In this document: in pieces, positions 1 to 5,101 of the stretch
Position numbering within the stretch: position 1 is the first letter of the stretch
Layout: the number at the start of each line of letters is the position of its first letter
Source: Bacillota bacterium
Lineage (GTDB): Bacteria > Bacillota > Dethiobacteria > DTU022
DNA length: 5,389 nt
Reading direction: 5' to 3'
Assembly (NCBI GenBank): GCA_012510305.1
Contig: JAAZIE010000109.1
Coordinates: forward strand, 1-5,389
Position numbers and translations under genes: made by a program
Notes under the pieces: generated by a model
The model's database searches: none
Told to the model about the DNA's origin: nothing
Seen by the model: the letters and a program-made list of their open reading frames with translations, nothing else

Positions 1-2
1 AG

Positions 3-41
3 CAAACCAGGCTTAAGGCGGAGCTGGTCCAACAAAAATGA
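3..41 (+). CDS. Probable C-terminal tail of an upstream gene (partial)
   Basis: The frame beginning at base 3 is open from the window edge and reads QTRLKAELVQQK before a TGA at 39-41. The charged, amphipathic dozen residues look like a normal protein C-terminus. The TGA overlaps the ATG of the next gene in an ATGA arrangement, which is typical of translationally coupled genes in an operon. Another frame, starting at base 1, is also open to a TAA near 124, but it runs through the DUF3189 gene and is less likely to be real. Too little is present to name the product. The call rests only on the overlap geometry and reading frame, so it is tentative. Confidence 0.4.
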   Translation, partial: QTRLKAELVQQK

Positions 42-517
42 TGATCATCTTTCAGTGTTTTGGCGGAACCCATACCTCGGTCGCTGCGGCCTCGATCTAC
101 CTGGGAAGATTGCCGCGCACACGTAAACCACGCCTGCAGGAGGTGTTGGCCCTGCCTTACTTTGACCGGGTCGACAACTGCTGCACCGGCACGCTCAATT
201 ACCTGGGACGAGACCGGCGGCACAACCCGGTCTTTGTTTTAGGCAGCGGCCGCTGGAGAGCAGAGGTGAGGGCGGTGCTTTCTCTGTTTCACCGGATCTG
301 TGAACCTGATAAAGTGCCGGTGGCGCTCATCGATTGCTTCCCCGAAGCGACCTGGCCGGTACGCCTGGGCGGCTTTCTATCACGCCGGCTCGGGCTGACT
401 GCTCCGGGCCGGCCGCTGGTGGGCCGGGGAATCTTACAGGGCTACCCCCGCTACGTGAAACTGGTGGAGCGCTTCGAGGAAGATCCCGCTCCCTATCTCC
501 TCCAGCGCTCCTCCTAG
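38..517 (+). CDS. DUF3189 family protein, function unknown
   Basis: The 159-residue product begins with a short beta-strand-like segment followed by C7-F-G-G-T-H12-T-S and an alanine-rich helix. This resembles the N-terminal signature (roughly CYGGxHSS) of the DUF3189 family, which I know mainly from endospore-forming Clostridia and whose function is unknown. Further cysteines lie at 48-49 (DNCCTGT), 88 and 100. A hydrophobic strand (PVFVLGSG, about 64-71) suggests a compact alpha/beta fold. There is no signal peptide or membrane segment, so the protein should be cytosolic. Start: ATG at 38 or the next codon, ATG at 41; both overlap the upstream TGA at 39-41. The purine-rich AAGGCGGAG at 15-23 lies rather far upstream for a ribosome site, which favours translational coupling. 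The gene is complete, ending with TAG at 515-517, 27 bases before the convergent lipoprotein gene. Family assignment is from motif memory, not a search. Confidence 0.75.
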   Translation: MMIIFQCFGGTHTSVAAASIYLGRLPRTRKPRLQEVLALPYFDRVDNCCTGTLNYLGRDRRHNPVFVLGSGRWRAEVRAVLSLFHRICEPDKVPVALIDCFPEATWPVRLGGFLSRRLGLTAPGRPLVGRGILQGYPRYVKLVERFEEDPAPYLLQRSS

Positions 518-544
518 CTAATCTTTGCCTTATACTTTAGGCCG

Positions 545-1615
545 CTAATCGATCTTTTTTCGGCCGCTCCCCTCCAGTTCCATATAGTAAAGAGAGCCCT
601 GTTCACCTATATTCACGTAGTAGAGCCCGTGTTCAAAAACAAAGAGGCCGCCGCAGGGATCGCTGCTTAAAAGTGCGTTGTCGGTGCCGTCGGGCTTGAT
701 CCGGCAGATCTCGCCGGTGTGCGCCTTGCTGTAATAGAGCCAGTCGCCGGCACAGTTCAGCAGCGCCGGCTCCACGTCGGACACCTTTACGGCCTCGCCA
801 CCCGAAGTGCTGATCCGGTACAGGGATCGCCCTCCCAGGTACGCTCCCGCTTCAAGAATATCGCCGACAAAGTAAAGGTAATCATCCAGCCGGTTCATAT
901 AATAAGCGTCGCCGTCGTGAAACAGGGTAGGCTCGCTGCCGTCAAGGACCGCCCGGTAGAGCTGCGGCTTGTCGGCAATACCCCGGTAGTAAAGTCCCTC
1001 ATCTTCGGCGCAGAAAAAATCAGCACGGTGCTCGGTCAGGGGCTCCTCGTCGCCGCCGCCGGCGCCGATGCGGTGAATTCTGGGCTCTTCAGTGTTGGCG
1101 TCGTGGTAGTACAGCTTATCCCCAAGCAGCTGCAGGTTTGCCGCCGGGCCGTCGCAGATCACCCTGCGCTCCCCGCCGTCGAGGTTTACCCGCACAACCG
1201 GCCCGTAGATCTCCGTGATAAATTCTTCGCCCATCTCTTCGCTGTAGGTTTTCTCCGGTTCCCCCATGGCCACGTAGTAGAGGTATTGATCCGTCGCATT
1301 GATATAGCGGGGCCGATCTTCGTTCAGCTTTGTTTTTTCGCTGCCGTCGAGCCCGGCCCGGTAAAGCTTACCCCCGTCTCCGGGAGCGGCGAAATAGAGC
1401 TGGTCGCCCTGCAGCGCCACCAGCCCGCCGTTTAAAATATTGCCGGCGCTGTTGCCCCGCGCCTCTTCAGCGGGCGGCTCATCGGTAATATCTTCCTCTA
1501 CGTTTTCCTTTTCCTCATCCACCGGAACCTCTTCCAGGGTGCAACCCCCGGCCATAAATAGCAAAAAGCACGCTATGACGAGCAGGACCGGGAACAAATA
1601 AACATCTTTATTCAT
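545..1615 (-). CDS. Predicted lipoprotein with seven DUF5050/YWTD-like repeats
   Basis: The 356-residue protein has a lipoprotein signal peptide: a short N-terminus with one Lys, a hydrophobic stretch (about 6-22) and a lipobox-like MAGGC with Cys25 as the likely lipidated residue. An acidic, Pro/Glu-rich linker (about 27-55) follows, as expected for a tether to the outer face of the membrane. The remainder is seven repeats of about 40 residues. Each has an LYY/LYF strand (residues 73, 112, 168, 208, 247, 293, 331) followed by a strand of the LYR-x-x-LDGSE type, the pattern of DUF5050 and YWTD-like beta-propellers. The second unit carries an acidic insertion of about 16 residues. Seven units would suit a closed seven-bladed propeller; that is inference. 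No catalytic residues are recognisable, and a binding or sensing role is only a guess. The ATG at 1613-1615 is well supported by AAGGAG on the minus strand at 1623-1628, seven bases away. The gene points against all its neighbours and stands as a single-gene unit. Confidence 0.85.
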   Translation of the reverse strand: MNKDVYLFPVLLVIACFLLFMAGGCTLEEVPVDEEKENVEEDITDEPPAEEARGNSAGNILNGGLVALQGDQLYFAAPGDGGKLYRAGLDGSEKTKLNEDRPRYINATDQYLYYVAMGEPEKTYSEEMGEEFITEIYGPVVRVNLDGGERRVICDGPAANLQLLGDKLYYHDANTEEPRIHRIGAGGGDEEPLTEHRADFFCAEDEGLYYRGIADKPQLYRAVLDGSEPTLFHDGDAYYMNRLDDYLYFVGDILEAGAYLGGRSLYRISTSGGEAVKVSDVEPALLNCAGDWLYYSKAHTGEICRIKPDGTDNALLSSDPCGGLFVFEHGLYYVNIGEQGSLYYMELEGSGRKKID

Positions 1616-1622
1616 ATTTTCA

Positions 1623-1628
1623 CTCCTT
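1623..1628 (-). promoter_or_regulatory. Ribosome binding site of the lipoprotein gene
   Basis: Reads AAGGAG on the minus strand, seven bases before the ATG at 1615. It fixes that start codon. Confidence 0.8.
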
Positions 1629-1652
1629 CACCTGTAGTGGTGCCCGGCAAAA

Positions 1653-1694
1653 ATTATAGTACCTCACTATTACATATTTTCTGGAATAATACAA
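1653..1694 (-). promoter_or_regulatory. Possible promoter of the lipoprotein gene
   Basis: The minus strand has a perfect TATAAT at 1658-1653, about 37 bases before the ATG, in an AT-rich stretch. At normal spacing (16-18 bases) the -35 region is only GAAAAT-like, a poor match. A TTGTAT at 1694-1689 is too far upstream for this -10. The site is therefore either a weak sigma-A promoter or one that needs an activator. No match to the sporulation sigma consensus sequences was found. Confidence 0.4.
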
Positions 1695-1818
1695 TCATTT
1701 GTTTACCCTGGCCGCCGCCGGAGCGCTCCACCCGGATATTTTTAAAGTAAAGGAACCATTTCCCGGGCACTCTGCCGGCGAACAGGCGACGTTTGCAAAA
1801 ATGAAGGCAGGGTGCAAT

Positions 1819-1847
1819 TTGACACCGCTTCTAAAGATCGGGATAAT
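1819..1847 (+). promoter_or_regulatory. Sigma-A promoter of the der-plsY-gpsA operon
   Basis: TTGACA at 1819-1824 and GATAAT at 1842-1847 are separated by exactly 17 bases. The -35 is perfect and the -10 has one mismatch from TATAAT. Transcription should start near 1854, giving a leader of about 29 bases before the TTG at 1883. This fits constitutive housekeeping expression of the three genes downstream. Confidence 0.75.
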
Positions 1848-1869
1848 AAGGCATACCCTGATTGCCTGA

Positions 1870-1876
1870 GGGAGGT
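1870..1876 (+). promoter_or_regulatory. Ribosome binding site deciding the der start
   Basis: GGGAGGT lies six bases before TTG 1883-1885. It selects that codon over the in-frame TTG at 1862-1864, which lies upstream of this site and only about eight bases from the predicted transcription start. Confidence 0.8.
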
Positions 1877-1882
1877 ACCTTT

Positions 1883-3211
1883 TTGGAAAGCGAGATCGTA
1901 GCTATCGTCGGCCGGCCCAATGTGGGCAAGTCCACGCTGTTTAACCGCCTTACCGCGGCGCGGACAGCGATTGAGGAAAAGGTCCCCGGAGTGACCCGGG
2001 ACCGCCTCTACGGCGTCGCGGAATGGCGAAATAGAAATTTTATCCTCGTCGACACCGGCGGGCTGACCTTTGAGCGCAGCGACCCGCTGCTCCGCCAGGT
2101 GCGCCGCCAGGCGGAGCTGGCCATCGAAGAGGCCCGGGTAATCCTCTTTTTGCTTGACGGGCGCGAGGGGCTCAACCCGCTGGACCAGGAGATCGCCGAT
2201 CTGCTGCGGCGCAGCGGGAAGCCGGTCCTCCCCGTGGTAAACAAGATCGATCACCTTTCAGCCGCGGACGAGGTCACCTCCTTCTACAGCCTGGGATTGG
2301 GCGAGCCTCTCTCCGTCTCTGCGGCTCATGGACGCGGCACGGGCGACCTGCTCGACCGGATCTGCGAACTCTTGCCTGAAGAAGGGGCGGCCGGCACCGC
2401 CGGTGCAGAGACAGTGCGGGTGGCCGTGGTGGGCCGGCCCAATGCCGGCAAGTCACAGCTGATCAATACCATCCTCGGACGTGAAAGAGTGATCGTCAGC
2501 CCCACGCCGGGCACCACCCGCGACGCCATCGATACCCCTTTTGACTACGGCGGGACCACTTTTACTTTAATCGATACCGCCGGTGTCCGGCGCAAAAGCA
2601 AGGTTAAAGAAGCGGTGGAGTATTACAGCGTCCTCCGCGCGCTCAAGGCCGTGGAACGGGCCGACGTGGCCCTGCTTCTGCTCGACGCCGAGCAGGGAAG
2701 CGCCGAGCAGGACCAGAGGCTCGCCGGGTACGCGGACAAGGCCGGGCGGGGGCTCATTATCGGGGTAAACAAGTGGGATCTCGTCACCGGCCGGAAAGAG
2801 GCACGAGGCGAATGGCTTGATCGCATCAGCCGCAGTTTTGCCTTCGCTTCTTACGCCCCTGTCCTTTTTTTCTCAGCCTTGACCGGCAGCCGCGTGGAGC
2901 AGCTTTTTCCCCTGATCACCCGGGTCCACCGGGAGCTCTACAAGCGCGTTCCCACGGCACTGCTGAACGAGCTGGTGGAGGACGCCCTGGCGGTGAAACC
3001 GCCTGCCTCCGCCAGGGGCAAACAGCTGAAGATCTACTACGCCACGCAGGTTTCCAGCAGACCGCCCACATTTGTTTTCTTTGTGAACAACCCCCAACTG
3101 GTTCATTTTTCCTATCGCCGCTACCTCGAAAACAGGCTACGCCAGGCCTTCGACTTTACGGGAACACCGCTGCGCCTTAATTTCAGGGCGCGCCGGGAAA
3201 AGGAGGTTTGA
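1883..3211 (+). CDS. der: Ribosome biogenesis GTPase Der (EngA)
   Basis: Der is an essential tandem-GTPase protein that binds the 50S subunit and is needed for its late assembly. With the TTG start the product has 442 residues, normal for the family. The first G domain shows G1 GRPNVGKS (10-17), G2 Thr38 in GVTRDR, G3 DTGG (57-60), G4 NKID (120-123) and G5 SAA (146-148). A linker (about 165-177) leads to the second domain: G1 GRPNAGKS (184-191), PGTTRD (209-214), DTAG (231-234), NKWD (296-299) and SAL (331-333). The C-terminal 90 residues are the KH-like RNA-binding domain, including the family's YYATQVSSRPPTFVFFVN segment (385-402). All GTPase motifs are intact. The second P-loop has Ala where Val is more usual, a harmless-looking change. 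The gene is first in an operon behind a strong sigma-A promoter, and plsY follows after four bases. The TTG start may moderate its translation. Confidence 0.97.
   Translation: MESEIVAIVGRPNVGKSTLFNRLTAARTAIEEKVPGVTRDRLYGVAEWRNRNFILVDTGGLTFERSDPLLRQVRRQAELAIEEARVILFLLDGREGLNPLDQEIADLLRRSGKPVLPVVNKIDHLSAADEVTSFYSLGLGEPLSVSAAHGRGTGDLLDRICELLPEEGAAGTAGAETVRVAVVGRPNAGKSQLINTILGRERVIVSPTPGTTRDAIDTPFDYGGTTFTLIDTAGVRRKSKVKEAVEYYSVLRALKAVERADVALLLLDAEQGSAEQDQRLAGYADKAGRGLIIGVNKWDLVTGRKEARGEWLDRISRSFAFASYAPVLFFSALTGSRVEQLFPLITRVHRELYKRVPTALLNELVEDALAVKPPASARGKQLKIYYATQVSSRPPTFVFFVNNPQLVHFSYRRYLENRLRQAFDFTGTPLRLNFRARREKEV
3200..3207 (+). promoter_or_regulatory. plsY ribosome binding site inside the end of der
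   Basis: AAGGAGGT is formed by the last sense codons of der (Lys-Glu-Val), eight bases before the plsY ATG at 3216. It decides that start and implies that ribosomes finishing der overlap the plsY initiation site. Confidence 0.8.
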
Positions 3212-3215
3212 TCGC

Positions 3216-3824
3216 ATGGGTTTTCTGGCAATAGCAGCCGCTTACCTCATCGGCTCCATCCCCTTCGGCTATATTCTGACCCGTCTATTCAGGCGGCTCG
3301 ACATCCGCCGCTACGGCAGCGGTAATATCGGGGCGACCAACGTGCTCCGCCTGCTGGGCTGGAAGGCTGCAGTTCCTGTCCTGCTCCTCGATGTGGGCAA
3401 AGGAAGCGCTGCGGTGCTGCTGGCCCGCGCGCTAAGCGGCGAGACCGCCGTGGTGCTGGCCGCCGCGCTGGCGGTGCTTCTGGGGCATTGTTTTCCGCTA
3501 TTCCTGAAATTCAAGGGGGGCAAGGGGGCGGCTACCGGTATCGGGCTGCTGCTTCCCCTGTCCTGGACCGTATGCGCCGCCGCCGTCGGGCTGGCGGTGC
3601 TGGTCATCGCCGCGACCCGCTATGTTTCCCTGGGCTCCATTACCGGTGCTTTTTCGGTGCCCTTATTTATGCTTCTTTTTAATTATGAACCGCTTTATCT
3701 TCTCTTTGGCGCCGCCATGGCCCTGCTGGTTATTTTCCGCCATCATGAGAATATCAGGCGCCTGCTGAGCGGAACCGAGTCCAGGCTGGGTCAAAAAGTA
3801 CAGGCTCCCGGCGGCGGGGAATAG
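3216..3824 (+). CDS. plsY: Acyl-phosphate:glycerol-3-phosphate acyltransferase PlsY
   Basis: PlsY is an integral membrane enzyme that transfers an acyl group from acyl-phosphate (made by PlsX) to position 1 of sn-glycerol 3-phosphate, giving lysophosphatidic acid. This is the first committed step of phospholipid synthesis in most Bacillota. At 202 residues the length is typical. The N-terminal GSIPFGY (13-19) is followed by the three conserved cytoplasmic motifs: GSGNIGATN (34-42), GHCFPLFLKFKGGKGAATGIG (about 90-110) and the C-terminal RHHENIRRLLSGTE (175-188). Hydrophobic segments near 3-22, 51-70, 76-94, 108-133 and 138-172 fit the family's multi-pass membrane topology. The TAG stop directly abuts the gpsA ATG. 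This pairing is functionally sensible, because GpsA supplies the acyl acceptor used here. No plsX is present in the window. Confidence 0.96.
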   Translation: MGFLAIAAAYLIGSIPFGYILTRLFRRLDIRRYGSGNIGATNVLRLLGWKAAVPVLLLDVGKGSAAVLLARALSGETAVVLAAALAVLLGHCFPLFLKFKGGKGAATGIGLLLPLSWTVCAAAVGLAVLVIAATRYVSLGSITGAFSVPLFMLLFNYEPLYLLFGAAMALLVIFRHHENIRRLLSGTESRLGQKVQAPGGGE

Positions 3825-4826
3825 ATGAAAGCAGCGGTGATCGGAGCAGGGGGATGGGGGACGGCGCTGGCGGTACTGCTGGCGGGAAAGGGTTATCCGG
3901 TGAGCTTGTGGATGCGCCGCCCTGAGCTTTACAAAAAGATACTCCTCAAGCGCTCAAACGAAGAGTACCTGCCGGGCATTAAGCTGCCGGATACAATCCG
4001 GCCCACGGTGGAACTTGAAGAAGCGCTCCATGATAAAAATTTTGTTCTTTTTGCCGTTCCCTCCCATGGACTGCGAGCAGTAGCCGCCGCCGCCGTCCCG
4101 TACCTGCCGCCGCGCGCAGTGCTGGTCAACGCGGCCAAGGGACTGGTTGAACCGGGCGGCCTGCGCCTTTCGCAGCTGCTGAAAGCAGCGCTGCCCGTGG
4201 AGCGGCACGATCAAATTGCCGTCATCTCCGGCCCCAATCACGCCGAAGAGGTTTCCCGGGGGCTTCCCTCGGCCACGGTAGCCGCTTCCACCGCTCCCGG
4301 GACGGCGCTCCTGGTCCAGGAAGCGCTGATGACCTCTTACTTCAGAGTTTATACCCACAGCGATCTTACCGGCGTGGAGCTTGGCGGCGCCCTTAAGAAC
4401 GTGATCGCCCTGGGGGCGGGTATTGTTGACGGCCTCAAGCTGGGGGACAACGCCAAGGCGGCGCTGGTAACGCGCGGGCTGGCCGAGATGACCCGCCTGG
4501 GAGCCGCCCTGGGCGCCTGCGCTTCCACTTTTTCAGGCCTGTCGGGACTGGGCGACCTCTATGCCACCTGCAGCAGCCCCCACAGCCGCAACCGCGATGT
4601 GGGCTGCAGGCTGGGACGGGGAGAGCGTCCCGGCGAAATTACCGCTGCCATGAAAACGGTTGCCGAGGGCATCAACACCACCAGGGTGGCGGCCGGCCTT
4701 GCGCGGCGGGCCGGCGTGGAGATGCCGATCACAACCGCGCTCCACGGGGTGCTCTTTGAGGCGCTGCCGCCGCAGCAAGCGGTGGAGCGCCTGATGGAAC
4801 GGGAGAAGAAAGCCGAAAACGGGTAA
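3825..4826 (+). CDS. gpsA: NAD(P)+-dependent glycerol-3-phosphate dehydrogenase GpsA
   Basis: GpsA reduces dihydroxyacetone phosphate to sn-glycerol 3-phosphate with NAD(P)H in the cytosol, supplying the backbone for phospholipids. The 333-residue product has normal length. It opens with the Rossmann nucleotide-binding motif GAGGWGTALA (7-16). Other family signatures are NAAKGL (102-107, containing the active-site Lys105), SGPNHAEEV (135-143), the catalytic-domain GALKNVIALGAGI with Lys191 (188-200), GLGDLYATCSSPHSRN (241-256) and VAEGINT (279-285). Nothing is missing. The ATG at 3825 follows the plsY TAG with no gap; GGGGA at 3816-3820 inside the end of plsY can serve as ribosome site four bases away. 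It is the last gene of the operon, with a likely terminator just after it. Confidence 0.97.
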   Translation: MKAAVIGAGGWGTALAVLLAGKGYPVSLWMRRPELYKKILLKRSNEEYLPGIKLPDTIRPTVELEEALHDKNFVLFAVPSHGLRAVAAAAVPYLPPRAVLVNAAKGLVEPGGLRLSQLLKAALPVERHDQIAVISGPNHAEEVSRGLPSATVAASTAPGTALLVQEALMTSYFRVYTHSDLTGVELGGALKNVIALGAGIVDGLKLGDNAKAALVTRGLAEMTRLGAALGACASTFSGLSGLGDLYATCSSPHSRNRDVGCRLGRGERPGEITAAMKTVAEGINTTRVAAGLARRAGVEMPITTALHGVLFEALPPQQAVERLMEREKKAENG

Positions 4827-4833
4827 GCCCGTT
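4818..4833 (+). repeat. Perfect 6-bp hairpin spanning the gpsA stop codon
   Basis: AACGGG (4818-4823) and CCCGTT (4828-4833) flank a four-base loop that includes the TAA stop. There is no T-run directly after it, so on its own it is not an intrinsic terminator. It may stabilise the 3' end or be chance. Confidence 0.4.
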
Positions 4834-4834
4834 G

Positions 4835-4866
4835 GGGCGGCCCGGTCATTTGCTGCTGCCCTTTTT
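4835..4866 (+). terminator. Likely intrinsic terminator of the der-plsY-gpsA operon
   Basis: GGGCGGC (4835-4841) pairs with GCTGCCC (4855-4861) in seven base pairs, one of them G-U, around a 13-base loop. TTTTT (4862-4866) follows immediately. This is the standard layout of a Rho-independent terminator, nine bases after the gpsA stop. The loop is longer than ideal, so efficiency may be moderate. Confidence 0.55.
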
Positions 4867-4896
4867 CCGTCAACCCCGCCTCTTTTCCGGTCAACC
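4863..4896. repeat. Imperfect tandem direct repeat, two copies
   Basis: TTTTCCGTCAACC (4863-4875) recurs as TTTTCCGGTCAACC (4883-4896), differing by one inserted G, with starts 20 bases apart. This is about two helical turns, which could suit a protein binding on one DNA face. Function unknown. Confidence 0.5.
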
Positions 4897-4955
4897 TCTT
4901 ATTTGCTCCTTTACAAAAGGCGGGACAAAGCGCATGGGCCTCTTTAAACCCGCCT
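4875..4955 (+). repeat. Three-arm alternating inverted repeat
   Basis: CCCGCCT occurs at 4875-4881 and 4949-4955, and its complement AGGCGGG lies between them at 4918-4924. The middle arm can pair with either outer arm but not both. The downstream stem (24-base loop) can add an inner AAAG/CTTT pairing (4927-4930 with 4942-4945). No T-run follows either stem closely. The pairings are seen directly; a switching role is only inferred. Confidence 0.4.
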
Positions 4956-4991
4956 CTGCAATGAACGCTTAACCCCCGTCAATTTTTAAGT

Positions 4992-5017
4992 TTACCCGGT
5001 AATATTGCCCCGGGTAA
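4992..5017. repeat. 8-bp inverted repeat just upstream of the spoIVA promoter
   Basis: TTACCCGG (4992-4999) and CCGGGTAA (5010-5017) are perfect complements around a 10-base spacer. An overlapping imperfect palindrome, GGTAATATTGCC (4998-5009), lies at its centre. It ends three bases before the proposed -35 element, a common position for an activator or repressor site. It could also be a hairpin in a read-through transcript, but no T-run follows. Confidence 0.5.
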
Positions 5018-5019
5018 GA

Positions 5020-5049
5020 CATATATATATTGTTAGATTGCCATATACT
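5020..5049 (+). promoter_or_regulatory. Sigma-E-like sporulation promoter of spoIVA
   Basis: CATATAT at 5020-5026 and CATATACT at 5042-5049 are 15 bases apart. They resemble the mother-cell sigma-E elements known from Bacillus subtilis (about CATATT and CATACANT) at suitable spacing. Transcription would begin near 5056, leaving a leader of about 46 bases. spoIVA is a known sigma-E gene in B. subtilis, which supports the reading. The -35 lies in an alternating AT run, so its exact register is uncertain. Confidence 0.6.
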
Positions 5050-5086
5050 TTTTAACTATGAAGAAGGCAATCAATTTGAAAAGGTA

Positions 5087-5094
5087 AAGGAGGG
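5087..5094 (+). promoter_or_regulatory. Ribosome binding site of spoIVA
   Basis: AAGGAGGG ends seven bases before GTG 5102. An in-frame TGA at 5096-5098 lies just upstream of the GTG, so no earlier start is possible in this frame. Confidence 0.85.
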
Positions 5095-5101
5095 ATGAAC
5101 A

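Noticed and set aside
526..565. Possible terminator between the convergent DUF3189 and lipoprotein genes (GCCT/AGGC, or GGCCG 540-544 with CGGCC 561-565)
   Set aside because: The stems are only four to five base pairs and no T-run directly follows either one on the relevant strand. Too weak to annotate.
719..1435. A 238-codon open frame on the plus strand, antisense to the lipoprotein gene
   Set aside because: It lies wholly inside the lipoprotein gene, has no ribosome site and no recognisable domain. The opposite strand has a signal peptide, regular repeats and a good ribosome site. Long antisense frames are common in GC-rich genes.
1720..1729. Perfect 10-base palindrome GGAGCGCTCC in the divergent gap
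   Set aside because: It is short and GC-rich and lies away from either promoter core; chance is a sufficient explanation without a second copy.
1800..1869. Small plus-strand ORF (ATG at 1800, TGA at 1867-1869) that could be a leader peptide of der
   Set aside because: It has no ribosome site and the sigma-A promoter lies inside it, so most of it would not be transcribed from that promoter.
1742..2254. A 170-codon minus-strand frame overlapping the der promoter and first GTPase domain
   Set aside because: It is the shadow of der, with low-complexity content and no supporting start signal.
4559..4894. A 111-codon minus-strand frame across the end of gpsA and the gap
   Set aside because: It mostly mirrors gpsA, has arginine- and serine-rich composition typical of shadow frames, and has no convincing ribosome site.
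4922..4931. GGGACAAAGC as a possible SpoIIID site
   Set aside because: It only partly matches the remembered consensus and lies more than 100 bases upstream of the spoIVA transcription start.
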